Shown here: positions 44,862 through 53,799 of the stretch, piece after piece | Position numbering within the stretch: position 1 is the first letter of the stretch | How the letters are laid out: each line of letters begins with the position of its first letter | Assembly: GCF_021228295.1 (NCBI RefSeq) | Contig: NZ_JAJQPD010000004.1 | Coordinates: 310,001-374,000 of the forward strand | Reading direction: 5' to 3' | Length of the DNA stretch: 64,000 nt | From: Agromyces humatus | GTDB taxonomy: Bacteria; Actinomycetota; Actinomycetes; Actinomycetales; Microbacteriaceae | Position numbers and translations under genes: made by a program | Notes under the pieces: generated by a model | What the model was told of the DNA's origin: nothing | The model's input: the letters and a program-made list of their open reading frames with translations, nothing else | Database searches by the model: none

Positions 44862-45866
44862 ATGTCCGGCATCCCCGTCCTCGACATCTCCCTCCTCAAC
44901 GGCACCCCCGAGCAGCAGGCCGCGTTCCGCGACGACCTGCGGCGCGCGACCCACGAGGTCGGCTTCTTCTCGCTCATCGGGCACGGGGTTCCTGCCGAAC
45001 TCATCGAGCGCGCGTACGCTGCGGCGCGCGCGTTCTTCGCGTTGCCCGAGTCGCACAAGCTCGCGATCGAGAACGTGAAGAGCCCGCACTTCCGCGGCTA
45101 CACGCGGATGGGCGGCGAGCGCACGCTCGGCCGTGTCGACATCCGCGAGCAGATCGACATCGGCGCCGAGCGCACTGCCGTGCCGATCGACGTCGACACG
45201 CCTGACTATTGGGTACTCCAGGGCCCGAACCTGTGGCCTGCGGCACTGCCCGAGCTGCGCGAGGTCGCCGAGGAATGGATCGCGCGGCTCGACGAGGTCG
45301 GAACCCGACTGCTGCGTGCCTGGGCAGAGGCGCTCGGCGCGCCCTCCGACACCTTCGACGCCGCGTTCGCGCAGCCCTCGCCGTACATGAAGATCGCCCG
45401 CTACCCCGGCGTCGAGGCCGAGCAGCCCGCGCAGGGCGTCGGCGCCCACAAGGACCTGGGCGTGCTCACGCTGCTCTCGGTGGAGGACGGCAAGGCCGGC
45501 CTGCAGGTCGAGAAGGACGGCGAGTGGATCGACGTCACCCCGCCGTCCGGCGCGTTCATCGTGAACATCGGCGAACTGCTCGAGATCGCCACGGGCGGCT
45601 ACCTCAAGGCGACCCTGCACCGCGTGGTCTCCCCCGCACCGGGCGTCGAGCGCATCTCGATCCCCTACTTCCACGGGCCCGCGCTCGATGCGACCATCCC
45701 CACGATCGACCTGCCGCCGACGCTCGCCGCCGAGGCCCGCGGCGTCACACAGGACCCGGCCAACCCGCTGCACGCGGTCTTCGGCGAGAACTGGCTGAAG
45801 AGCCGGCTGCGGGCTCACCCCAATGTCGTCGAGGCGCAGCACCCGCGGCTGCTCGTGGGGGCCTGA
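44862..45866 (+). CDS. 2-oxoglutarate/Fe(II) dioxygenase, isopenicillin N synthase-like
   Basis: The 334-aa protein has an N-terminal DIOX_N part (IPVLDISLLNG, EVGFFSLIGHGVPAELIE) and a jelly-roll core with the iron ligands H196-x-D198 (GAHKDLG) and H253 (LHRVV), plus the co-substrate pair R264-x-S266 (ERISIPYF). All needed residues are present. The bacterial members of this branch are mostly uncharacterised. AAAGGAC precedes the ATG at 44862, and the mRNA carries a 5' leader of about 250 nt with a Cys-rich peptide and alternative hairpins. I infer a role in sulfur acquisition or thiol metabolism, for instance releasing sulfur from an organic compound. Confidence 0.85.
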   Translation: MSGIPVLDISLLNGTPEQQAAFRDDLRRATHEVGFFSLIGHGVPAELIERAYAAARAFFALPESHKLAIENVKSPHFRGYTRMGGERTLGRVDIREQIDIGAERTAVPIDVDTPDYWVLQGPNLWPAALPELREVAEEWIARLDEVGTRLLRAWAEALGAPSDTFDAAFAQPSPYMKIARYPGVEAEQPAQGVGAHKDLGVLTLLSVEDGKAGLQVEKDGEWIDVTPPSGAFIVNIGELLEIATGGYLKATLHRVVSPAPGVERISIPYFHGPALDATIPTIDLPPTLAAEARGVTQDPANPLHAVFGENWLKSRLRAHPNVVEAQHPRLLVGA

Positions 45867-45874
45867 CGGCCTCG

Positions 45875-45980
45875 GCGGTCGAGCAGCCGGCGAAGCCGGC
45901 GTATCGAGGCCTGGTGCCGCGGCAGGGGTGGTCTCGAGACGCGGTCTCGAGACGGCGCTGGCGCGCCTCCTCGACCCACC
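45875..45980. repeat. REP-like pair with an internal duplication (family A)
   Basis: GCGGTCGAGCAGCCGGCGAA...GTATCGAGGCC (45875-45911) faces 45927-45980, in which GGTCTCGAGAC occurs twice before GGCGCTGGCGCGCCTCCTCG. The extra half-copy shows that these elements change by local duplication. Confidence 0.65.
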
Positions 45981-46082
45981 GCCTTCGTCGCTTCTCGATC
46001 GACGGCATCCACCGACCGGTGGATGCGGGAATCCGACGGTCGACCGCTGCCGCTGCAGCGCGCACGCTGTCACGCTGTACCC

Positions 46083-46967
46083 ATGACAACCAACGACGCG
46101 GCCGTGCAGGTGCGCGATCTGCGCAAGACCTACGGCCAGAAGAATGCGGTCGACGGGGTGAGCTTCGACATCCGGCCCGGCGAGACCTTCGCCCTGCTCG
46201 GACCGAACGGCGCCGGCAAGTCGACGACGATCGAGATCCTCGAGGGCTACCGCAGCCGCACCGGCGGCGAGGTGAGCGTGCTCGGCACCGACCCGGCGAA
46301 GGGCGGCCTCGACTGGAAGGCGCGGCTCGGTATCGTGCTGCAGTCGACCGGTGAGACCGGCCTCGTCACCGTGGCCGAGCAGCTGCGACACTTCGCGGGC
46401 TTCTACCAGAACCCGCGCGACGTCGACGAGGTGATCGCCGCCGTGGGGCTCGAGCCGCAAGCCAAGACCCGCATCGCGAAGCTCTCGGGCGGCCAGCAGC
46501 GCCGCGTCGACGTGGCGCTCGGCATCATCGGCCGGCCCGAGCTGCTGTTCCTCGACGAGCCCACGACGGGATTCGACCCCGAGGCCCGCCGCCAGTTCTG
46601 GCAGGTCATCCGCGGTCTCAAGGCCGAGGGCACCACGATCCTCCTCACGACCCATTACCTCGACGAGGCGGCTCAGCTCGCTGATCGTGCGGGGGTGATC
46701 GCCGGCGGCCGACTCGTCGACATCGGCGGCATCGACGAGATCGGCGGGGCCGACGCCCGCGTGCCCCTCGTGCGGTGGCGCGACCGCGACGGCGTGCTGC
46801 GCGAGGAGCGCACCGACGAACCGGGCCGAGTCGTGGCATCCGTCGTTGCCTCGCTCGGCAGCGAACCCGCCGACCTCGAGGTGATCCGCCCGAGTCTCGA
46901 AGACATCTACCTGCAACTCGTGCGCAGCGTCGACGCTGCTGCCCAACCCGAGGAGGTGCTCGCATGA
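46083..46967 (+). CDS. ABC exporter, ATP-binding protein (DrrA-like)
   Basis: The 294-aa protein has Walker A LLGPNGAGKST, signature LSGGQQRRVDVALG, Walker B LLFLDEPTTGFDPEA and the switch His in LLTTHYLDEA. The C-terminal domain is of the ABC-2 drug or lipid exporter type. It overlaps the permease start by 4 bp (ATGA). With the permease and the following two-component genes it makes a four-gene set resembling regulated exporters for antibiotics or lipids. The ATG at 46083 has no ribosome site and may be read from a leaderless mRNA. Confidence 0.92.
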   Translation: MTTNDAAVQVRDLRKTYGQKNAVDGVSFDIRPGETFALLGPNGAGKSTTIEILEGYRSRTGGEVSVLGTDPAKGGLDWKARLGIVLQSTGETGLVTVAEQLRHFAGFYQNPRDVDEVIAAVGLEPQAKTRIAKLSGGQQRRVDVALGIIGRPELLFLDEPTTGFDPEARRQFWQVIRGLKAEGTTILLTTHYLDEAAQLADRAGVIAGGRLVDIGGIDEIGGADARVPLVRWRDRDGVLREERTDEPGRVVASVVASLGSEPADLEVIRPSLEDIYLQLVRSVDAAAQPEEVLA

Positions 46968-47767
46968 GCATGGCCACGCTCGGTGCCTCGCGCATCGGCT
47001 ACGAGACGAAGACGTACTTCCGCTCACCCGACACGCTGTTCTTCACGTTCCTCTTCCCGTTCGTGATGCTCGCGATCTTCACGGCCGCGTTCAGCGCGCA
47101 GGGCGAGGTCGGCCCTCCCGGGTCGCAGGTCTCGGTCGGCGCGTACTATCTGCCGGGCATGATCGCCGCCGGCATCCTGCTCACCGGAGTGCAGAACCTC
47201 GCGGTCGACATCGCGATGGAGAAGAGCAACGGCACGCTCAAGCGGCTCGGTGGCACGCCGTTGTCGCCGATCAGCTACTTCCTCGGCAAGATCGGCCAGG
47301 TGTTCGTCACCGGCACGTTGCAGGCGGGCCTGCTGATCCTGGCGGGATGGCTCGTGCTCGGCATCGAACTGCCCACCGAGCCCGAGAAGTGGTTCACCTT
47401 CGGCTGGGTGTTCGTGCTCGGTCTCGTCACGTGCGCCCTCGTGGGCATCGCCCTGTCGGCACTGCCGCGCAGCGGCAAGAGCGCGACCGCCGTGGTGATC
47501 CCGATGGTGCTGCTGCTGCAGTTCATCTCGGGCGTCTACCTGCAGTGGAACATGCTGCCGTCCTGGCTGCAGGACATCGCGAGCCTCTTCCCCCTCAAGT
47601 GGATCGCCCAGGGCATGCGCTACGTGTTCCTGCCCGAGGGGTGGGAGACGCTCGAGCAGAACGGCTCGTGGAACCTGCCCGGCGTCGCGATCGCGCTCGG
47701 CATCTGGCTCGTGGTCGGACTCGTGCTCAGCAGGGTGACCTTCCGCTGGATCCGGCGCGACGCGTGA
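46964..47767 (+). CDS. ABC-2 type exporter permease
   Basis: The 267-aa protein has six hydrophobic segments with an N-terminal FRSPDTLFFTFLFPFVMLAI, the mid-region MEKSNGTLKRLGGTPLSPIS typical of ABC-2 permeases, and LPSWLQDIASLFPLKWIAQG near the end. It forms the membrane part of the exporter with the preceding ATPase. The substrate is unknown. It is followed 45 bp later by the sensor kinase gene. Confidence 0.9.
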   Translation: MSMATLGASRIGYETKTYFRSPDTLFFTFLFPFVMLAIFTAAFSAQGEVGPPGSQVSVGAYYLPGMIAAGILLTGVQNLAVDIAMEKSNGTLKRLGGTPLSPISYFLGKIGQVFVTGTLQAGLLILAGWLVLGIELPTEPEKWFTFGWVFVLGLVTCALVGIALSALPRSGKSATAVVIPMVLLLQFISGVYLQWNMLPSWLQDIASLFPLKWIAQGMRYVFLPEGWETLEQNGSWNLPGVAIALGIWLVVGLVLSRVTFRWIRRDA

Positions 47768-47812
47768 ACGGTGCGACCACTCCGCGGGTCGGGCCGGTGC
47801 GAGAGTAGGGCC

Positions 47813-48964
47813 ATGCAGAACATGCGATGGTGGGACGCCGCCGTGATCGGGATCGCCCTGATCACCGGTGGCGTCTTCGCCGTCGATCCTCCGTACGGAC
47901 CGACTGACTACGGAGCCTGGGCCGCGCTCGGAGCGTTCGTCGTGCTGTACCTCGCGTACACGCGGCGGGCGCTGCAACTGCACCGCGCCCCGCACGACCT
48001 CATCGTCGCAGCGCTGATCGCGATCGTGCTCGGCGTCGGCGTCTCGTTCGAGCCGTTCCTGTCGTTCCTGCAGGCCATCGCCTACCCGATGGTCTGGGTC
48101 GCCGCCTCGAACGTGCGCCGGGCGATCATCGGCAACGTGATGGTGGCAGTGGGCGTCTTCGTGGGGTACTTCGCCGGGTCGGGCTTCGAGAACGTCCTGC
48201 TGGCCATCGGCGTCGCGGCGCTGTCGCTCCTCTTCAGCGTGGGCCTCGGGCTCTGGATCACCGGCATCGAGCAAGCCGGCGAGGAGCGCGGGCGCCTGCT
48301 CGCCGAACTCGAGTCGATGCAGGACGAACTCGCCGCGATGCACCGCGACGCGGGCGTGACGAGCGAACGCGAGCGGCTCGCCCGCGAGATCCACGACACG
48401 CTCGCGCAGAGCCTCACCGGCCTCGTGCTGCTCGCCCAGAGAGCTTCGCGAGAGATCGAACCGACGGATGCCGCAGCTCGGACCATCGCGCTCATCGAGC
48501 AGACCGCCCGCGAGGCGCTGGGCGAGGCGCGGGCGCTCGTGGCCGCGAACGCGGCGGTGCCGGTGGAGTCGGGCATCGCCGACGCGCTCGTTCGACTCGG
48601 CGACAGGTTCAGCCGGGAGACCGGCGTGCACGTCGAAACCCGGGTCGACCCGGTGCGCCTGGACCGCGACCTCGAGGTGGTGCTCCTGCGGTGCACGCAG
48701 GAAGCCCTCGCCAACGTGCGCAAGCACGCGCGGGCGACATCCGCGCGGGTCGACGTGGTCGCGCAGGGCGACGAGGTCGAGCTCACCGTGCAGGACGACG
48801 GCGTCGGCCCAGCCGGGGCCGACGAGGATTCGGGATTCGGCGTCAGCGGCATGCGCGAGCGCCTCGCGCTGGTGGGCGGGCGGCTGAGCCTCGAGCCGGG
48901 CGCGACGACGGGCACCGTGCTGCGTGCGACCGTGCCCGCGCGAACACGGGAGGTGGACGCATGA
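47813..48964 (+). CDS. Sensor histidine kinase, NarL/DesK type
   Basis: The 383-aa protein has about five to six membrane helices in the first 150 residues and no large extracellular domain. A HisKA_3 motif follows with phospho-acceptor H194 (RLAREIHDTLAQSLTGLVLL). The ATPase domain includes CTQEALANVRKHA, VQDDGVG and GFGVSGMRERLALVGG. It partners the response regulator whose ATG overlaps its stop (48961-48964). The short sensor suggests it senses the membrane or the adjacent exporter. Confidence 0.92.
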   Translation: MQNMRWWDAAVIGIALITGGVFAVDPPYGPTDYGAWAALGAFVVLYLAYTRRALQLHRAPHDLIVAALIAIVLGVGVSFEPFLSFLQAIAYPMVWVAASNVRRAIIGNVMVAVGVFVGYFAGSGFENVLLAIGVAALSLLFSVGLGLWITGIEQAGEERGRLLAELESMQDELAAMHRDAGVTSERERLAREIHDTLAQSLTGLVLLAQRASREIEPTDAAARTIALIEQTAREALGEARALVAANAAVPVESGIADALVRLGDRFSRETGVHVETRVDPVRLDRDLEVVLLRCTQEALANVRKHARATSARVDVVAQGDEVELTVQDDGVGPAGADEDSGFGVSGMRERLALVGGRLSLEPGATTGTVLRATVPARTREVDA

Positions 48965-49587
48965 TCCGCGTGCTGGTGGCCGACGACCACCCCATCGTGC
49001 GGGCCGGCATCGTCGGGCTGCTGTCAGCGGCGGTCGACATCGACGTCGTCGGCGAGGCGGTCGACGGGCTCGACGCGGTGCGGCTCGCCGACGAGCTCGA
49101 ACCCGACCTCGTGCTCATGGACCTGCGCATGCCCGAGCTCGACGGCGCCGAGGCGACCGCACGCATCATCACCGCGCGCCCGACCGCGAAAGTGCTCGTG
49201 CTCACCACCTACGAGACCGACGAGCACATCCTCGGGGCGATCGAGGCCGGGGCATCGGGCTACCTGTTGAAGGCCGCGCCCGAAGCCGAGATCCTCGCCG
49301 GCGTGCGCTCGGTCGTCGCCGGTGAGACGGTGCTCGCGCCCTCGATCGCCGCGAAGCTCGTGTCACGGGTGCGACAGGATGCGACATCCGCCGCGCCCGC
49401 GCTCTCACCGCGAGAGCTCGAGGTGCTTCGACTCGTGGCCGACGGCCGCTCGAATCCCGAGATCGCGCGGGCGCTGTTCATCGGGGAGGCGACCGTGAAG
49501 ACGCACCTGCTGCACGCGTTCGAGAAGCTCGAGGTGAACGACCGCACCCGCGCGGTCACGCGCGCGATGGAACTCGGGCTGCTGTGA
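48961..49587 (+). CDS. Response regulator, NarL/LuxR type
   Basis: The 208-aa protein has a receiver domain (VLVADDHPIVRAGIVGLLSA) with phospho-acceptor D54 in LVLMDLRMPELDG, and a C-terminal LuxR HTH (LSPRELEVLRLVADGRSNPE, then IGEATVKTHLLHAFEKL). It is coupled to the upstream kinase and probably controls the ABC exporter operon. It ends 11 bp from the convergent second response regulator. Confidence 0.93.
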   Translation: MIRVLVADDHPIVRAGIVGLLSAAVDIDVVGEAVDGLDAVRLADELEPDLVLMDLRMPELDGAEATARIITARPTAKVLVLTTYETDEHILGAIEAGASGYLLKAAPEAEILAGVRSVVAGETVLAPSIAAKLVSRVRQDATSAAPALSPRELEVLRLVADGRSNPEIARALFIGEATVKTHLLHAFEKLEVNDRTRAVTRAMELGLL

Positions 49588-49598
49588 TCAGTCGTCGA

Positions 49599-50270
49599 TC
49601 AATGGTGCTGGCGGTGCAGTAGGGCCACGGCCGACAGCTGCGAGGTGACCTCGAGCTTCCGGAGTACCGACTTGATCTGCGCGCGCACGGTGTGCACCGA
49701 CACGACGAAATCGGTGGCGATCTCCTGTGCAGAGCGCCCTTCGACCATCTTGTCGAGCACCTCACGTTCACGCCGGCTGAGCATGGCGAGGCGGGATGCT
49801 CCGGCCGCCCCCTCGCGGGAGACGGCCAGAGCCCGCGCCCGCTCGTCATGCGAGACGATCTCGTCACCCGCCATCGCCCGGCGGATGAGCTCGACGATCT
49901 CGTCGAGCGGGAGATCCTTCCCGACCCATCCCGTTGCGCCTGCCGCGAGGCACGCACCCAGCACCTCGCGGTCGCGGTTTCCCGTCAGGATGATGACGCG
50001 CCAGCCCGCCGCGACGAGAATCGGCGTGATCCGTTCGCCCGCATCCTCGAGGCCGCTCCCGAGATCGATATCGAGGACGACGGAACCGGGGCGCAGCGTC
50101 GCGATCCATGCCGCCGCCGCGTCCGGGTCCGCGATCGAGCACTCGAATGCGGGCAGCCCACCCTGACTGAGCGCCGCGACGACGGCCCGGCGAATAAGGG
50201 GGTGATCGTCGACGACCACGACAGGGCGGGGGCCCTCGGATGTCGACTTCGGCGACGTCAACCCACGCAC
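49599..50270 (-). CDS. Response regulator, LuxR type (second system)
   Basis: The 223-aa protein has a receiver domain (VVVVDDHPLIRRAVVAALSQ) with D67 in SVVLDIDLGSG and a LuxR HTH (LSRREREVLDKMVEGRSAQE, then VSVHTVRAQIKSVLRKLEV). The receiver is less canonical than its neighbour's: the usual DLxMPxMDG segment is DIDLGSGLEDAGE. The GTG start at 50270 lies inside the kinase gene (13-bp overlap). The pair is divergent from the glycosyltransferase operon and is the most likely regulator of it. Confidence 0.88.
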   Translation of the reverse strand: MRGLTSPKSTSEGPRPVVVVDDHPLIRRAVVAALSQGGLPAFECSIADPDAAAAWIATLRPGSVVLDIDLGSGLEDAGERITPILVAAGWRVIILTGNRDREVLGACLAAGATGWVGKDLPLDEIVELIRRAMAGDEIVSHDERARALAVSREGAAGASRLAMLSRREREVLDKMVEGRSAQEIATDFVVSVHTVRAQIKSVLRKLEVTSQLSAVALLHRQHH

Positions 50271-51064
50271 CTGTCCCTTCGACCCTGGTCTTCACTGCTC
50301 CGGGCGACCGCCGCTCGATCTGCGAGAGGCAGCGTGACCGTCGCGCGTGTGCCGCGCCCGGACTTCCCCGCGCCGAGGTTCAGGGTTCCGCCGTGCACGC
50401 GAACGGCGCGGCGTACGATCGACAGGCCCAGCCCATGCGGGTGGCGCGTGTCGAGATCAGGATTCCTGAAGACCGTTGCCGTCGGCGGGAGTCCCGGACC
50501 ATCATCCGTCACCGCGATGAGAACACGATCGTCCACCCGACCGACGTCGACGACGACGCCCGCGCCCGGTGCGTGCCTGTGGCAATTGAGCAGCAGATTC
50601 GTGATGACTCCGGCCAGCGTCAGGTCGGACATCTCGGCATGTACGTCCTTCGCGCGCGGCTCCACCCGCAGGTCGACGACGTCGCCGGCTGCCCGGCGCA
50701 TCGAGACGCACCGCGAGACCACGCTGGCGACGGCAGTTGTCTGGGGGCGGTCTTCGCGTTCGGCGACCAGTTGGGCGAGGTGGTTCAGCTCGTCGCCGAA
50801 TGCCGTCTCGAGCTCGCTGTCGCGGCGCGCCCCCGACTCGAGTCGCGAGAGGAGATGCGCGCCCTCGAGGCTCGCGAGAGCATTGTTGACCTCGTGGCGC
50901 CACTCGGAGGTGCGGCGCGCGCGTACGAGCTCGCGTCGCTGCGCTTCGCGGCGGTACGAGACCCAACCACTCAGGAGCGCGGCCAGCACGACCGTGAATG
51001 CAAAAGCTCTGACGACGATGAAGGTCACATCGAGTGACCCAGCGACAATTCGTGTGGATTTCAT
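50258..51064 (-). CDS. Sensor histidine kinase (second system)
   Basis: The 268-aa kinase has one N-terminal membrane segment (about residues 13-34), a phospho-acceptor H57 in SEWRHEVNNALASLEGAHLL, and an ATPase domain with ITNLLLNCHRHAP, VTDDGPGLPP and GLGLSIVRRAV. No extracellular sensor domain is present, so it may sense the membrane or a cytosolic signal through a partner. The ATG at 51064 has GGGGGCACC before it. It faces away from the surface-glycan genes across a 269-bp region of lower GC. Confidence 0.87.
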   Translation of the reverse strand: MKSTRIVAGSLDVTFIVVRAFAFTVVLAALLSGWVSYRREAQRRELVRARRTSEWRHEVNNALASLEGAHLLSRLESGARRDSELETAFGDELNHLAQLVAEREDRPQTTAVASVVSRCVSMRRAAGDVVDLRVEPRAKDVHAEMSDLTLAGVITNLLLNCHRHAPGAGVVVDVGRVDDRVLIAVTDDGPGLPPTATVFRNPDLDTRHPHGLGLSIVRRAVRVHGGTLNLGAGKSGRGTRATVTLPLADRAAVARSSEDQGRRDRCVG

Positions 51065-51090
51065 GGTGCCCCCGCGACGGGGTGTGACAC

Positions 51091-51138
51091 CGCTCGGGAT
51101 GGACGGCGTTCCCACGCCGCTCGGGATGGACGGCGTTC
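51091..51138. repeat. 21-bp direct repeats in the divergent control region
   Basis: CGCTCGGGATGGACGGCGTT followed by C occurs at 51091-51111 and 51118-51138, a 27-bp period. The copies lie just upstream of the kinase start, in the region between the two-component pair and the glycosyltransferase operon. They may be paired binding sites. Confidence 0.6.
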
Positions 51139-51251
51139 ATGCAGAGGATACTCCGATCCGCAACAAAATGAGATTCCCTCATTCAGGAGGTTTCGGCGAC
51201 GGATCCCTAATTTTGGCGATGCCAGGTCGACCAGCGTATTGGCAGACTTCT

Positions 51252-51284
51252 GAATTTGGGGACGACTCTGATTTTGGGGACGAC
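51252..51284. repeat. 15-bp direct repeats before the GT2 fusion gene
   Basis: GAATTTGGGGACGAC (51252-51266) and GATTTTGGGGACGAC (51270-51284) repeat with an 18-bp period about 50-80 bp before the start at 51334. Their place suggests tandem regulator binding sites. Confidence 0.5.
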
Positions 51285-51333
51285 GAGCGCGCGCCTTCCG
51301 CCCCATCGATTCAGCGACACCCGGGGGCTGAAT

Positions 51334-53778
51334 ATGAATGACATGATCTCCGCCGCACAGACGAAGCGGTTCTCGGCGGCCGATGGGCGCGAACCCCTCG
51401 TGACGGTCATCGTCCCGACCCGCAACGAGGCCGGCAACATCGCGCCCCTGCTCGAGCGCATCGGCCGATCACGAACGGCGTCGTCCTTCGAAGTACTCTT
51501 CGTCGACGACAGCGACGACGCGACGCCCGAGCGGGTCGCCGAGTACGCGCGCGACGGCGACGTCCCCATCCGCATCGTGCACCGCGCCGCCGGAGAGCGG
51601 GTCGGCGGCCTCGGCGGCGCAGTTCTCACCGGATTGCGCGTTGCGCGCGGATGCTGGGCGGTCATCATGGACGGCGACCTCCAGCATCCGCCCGAGCTCG
51701 CCGTGCCACTCGCCGAGGTCGGGATCTCGAGGGGCATCGATCTCGTCATGGCGACGCGTCGCGTGGGCTCGGGCGACGCCTCCGGCCTCGGCTCGCGATC
51801 GCGCCGCGTCGTCTCGCAGGTGTCGAACCGCACGGCGAAGCTCATCTTCCCTCGCAGCCTCGGGCCGGCGAGCGATCCCATGAGCGGGTTCTTCGCCGTA
51901 CGCATCGACGCCCTCGACCTCGACGAATTGCGGCCTCGGGGCTTCAAGATCCTGATGGAGCTCCTCGTGCGTACGCCCGACCTCCGCATAGCGGAGGTGC
52001 CGTTCACGATGGCGGAACGCAACGCCGGCACGAGCAAGGCCTCCCTGACCGAGGGAACCACGTTCCTCGGCAACCTGCTCCGGCTCCGCTTCCGTGGGTT
52101 CACCGAACACACGGGCGGCGGCAGACGGGCGAACGTCCTCGTGCGCGGGCTGCTCTTCGGCCTGGTCGGCCTCTCGGGAATCCTCGTCAACACGGCCGTG
52201 CTCTGGTACTTCAGCATCGGTCATTTCGAGATCAATTATCTGGTCGGCGCCATTATCGCAACCGAGGCATCGACGTTGTGGCTGTTCCTGCTGACCGAGA
52301 CGCTCGTCTATCACGGCGACAAGCCCGGATCCGGCCTGTCGCGCGGGGCGAGATTCTTCCTGATCAACCACATCGGCCTCGCCATTCGGTTGCCATTGCT
52401 CGCGCTCCTCGTCAACGTCGCGGGCATGGCCGTCCTGTGGGCCAATCTCGTCACGCTGCTGGTCACGTTCGCGCTGCGCTTCTTCGTGACCGATTCAACC
52501 GTGTACGGAGCGAAGGTTCCCCACGACGATTCATCCCACGAGTACGTGGCAGAACCGATTCGCATCGTCGTCAACCTTCCGAATCCCGCCGCCACCTCGC
52601 CAACCCCCGCGACACCGAGTCTGTCGCCGACGCCCGACCGGTCGAGGCACCTGCCCTACCGCTACGCCATCCCGAGCGTTGTCACGATCGGCTCGCAGGT
52701 CGAGTTGCCCGAACTCGAATACTTCCGCGCACAGTGGCTGGGCAATGACACTGAGATCCAGGTTCGCATCGGCCACCTCGGCGCACGCACCCCCCGGCTG
52801 CACGCGACGGCCACGCAACTGGCGAGCCCCCCGGGGATGGGCTACACCGAACACTTGGGAAGTCTCAGCGCCAACTTCCGAGTGGAGATCGGCGACCTCA
52901 TCGAGGTGGTCGTGTCGCCGAGCCTCGCGCACTCGCCCCATGTCGTATACACGAACGTCATCGAGGCACTCCTGCGATTCGAGGCGGTGTCGAAGGGATC
53001 GATGCTGCTGCACTCCGCCTGCCTCGAGCTCCAGGGCACCGGGATCCTGATCTCCGCCCGCACCGACACGGGCAAGACGGGCACGGTCCTGCGCATGGTC
53101 CGCGAGCGCGGCGCGAGATTCCTCTCCGACGACATGACGATCCTCCACGCCGACGGGAGCGTCGAGTGCTTCCCGAAGCCACTCACGATCAGCCGGCACA
53201 CCCTGCGTGCCGTTGCGTCGAACGAACTCACGAAGAGCGAGTGGCGTCACCTGAGGTTGCAGAGCCGTCTGCACTCGAAGGAGGGGAGGGAATTCGCCCT
53301 GCTGCTCGCCAAGATGAACATTCCGATCATGGGGGTCAACGCCATGGTGCAACGCGTGGTGCCCCCGCCGAAGTTCGCAATCGACCGGCTTCTGTCCTGC
53401 AATATCATCGCGAGCACGAAGGTGAGCGAGCTCTTCATCATCGAGCGAGGTCCAGAGGAACAGCACGACCTCGCGCTCGAGGAGACCGTGGACACGCTCC
53501 TCGCCAACACCGAGGATGCCTACCAGTTCCCACCGTTCCGCCAGCTCGCCCCGTCGATCGTCATCGGCGAGGTCGACCATCAGGTGATGCGGGCCCGGGA
53601 ACGCGAGATCCTCACGAGCGCGCTCGGCGTCATGCATCACAGGACCCTCTCGTCACCCCACTTCGGGTGGGCCGACGACATTCCCGAGTTGCTCGCCTCC
53701 GAGCGGGCGGCCGCGAAGCGGGCGAAGGCGGCGCCACACGTGCCGGATGCCGCGCGGGCGGCCGCGCTCACTTCGTGA
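51334..53778 (+). CDS. GT2 glycosyltransferase-GtrA-HprK-like P-loop fusion
   Basis: This 814-aa protein joins three modules. Residues ~23-235 are a GT2 polyprenyl-phosphate mannosyltransferase-like domain (VTVIVPTRNEAGNIAPLLER, VFVDDSDD-like FVDDS, metal motif MDGDLQHPPE). Residues ~268-393 are a GtrA domain with four membrane helices. Residues ~440-780 resemble HPr-kinase/SerK-type P-loop proteins: SMLLHSACLELQGTG, a Walker-like ARTDTGKT (575-582) and FLSDDMTIL (597-605). The first two together load sugars on lipid carrier and flip it; the third suggests ATP use or sensing. GGGGG lies about 9 nt before the ATG at 51334. It is the first gene of an overlapping surface operon. Confidence 0.85.
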   Translation: MNDMISAAQTKRFSAADGREPLVTVIVPTRNEAGNIAPLLERIGRSRTASSFEVLFVDDSDDATPERVAEYARDGDVPIRIVHRAAGERVGGLGGAVLTGLRVARGCWAVIMDGDLQHPPELAVPLAEVGISRGIDLVMATRRVGSGDASGLGSRSRRVVSQVSNRTAKLIFPRSLGPASDPMSGFFAVRIDALDLDELRPRGFKILMELLVRTPDLRIAEVPFTMAERNAGTSKASLTEGTTFLGNLLRLRFRGFTEHTGGGRRANVLVRGLLFGLVGLSGILVNTAVLWYFSIGHFEINYLVGAIIATEASTLWLFLLTETLVYHGDKPGSGLSRGARFFLINHIGLAIRLPLLALLVNVAGMAVLWANLVTLLVTFALRFFVTDSTVYGAKVPHDDSSHEYVAEPIRIVVNLPNPAATSPTPATPSLSPTPDRSRHLPYRYAIPSVVTIGSQVELPELEYFRAQWLGNDTEIQVRIGHLGARTPRLHATATQLASPPGMGYTEHLGSLSANFRVEIGDLIEVVVSPSLAHSPHVVYTNVIEALLRFEAVSKGSMLLHSACLELQGTGILISARTDTGKTGTVLRMVRERGARFLSDDMTILHADGSVECFPKPLTISRHTLRAVASNELTKSEWRHLRLQSRLHSKEGREFALLLAKMNIPIMGVNAMVQRVVPPPKFAIDRLLSCNIIASTKVSELFIIERGPEEQHDLALEETVDTLLANTEDAYQFPPFRQLAPSIVIGEVDHQVMRAREREILTSALGVMHHRTLSSPHFGWADDIPELLASERAAAKRAKAAPHVPDAARAAALTS

Positions 53779-53799
53779 CGTCGACGAGGAACCCCGACC

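Noticed and set aside
51091..51138. Direct repeats as a possible CRISPR array
   Set aside because: Only two copies, a 6-bp spacer and no cas genes in the window.
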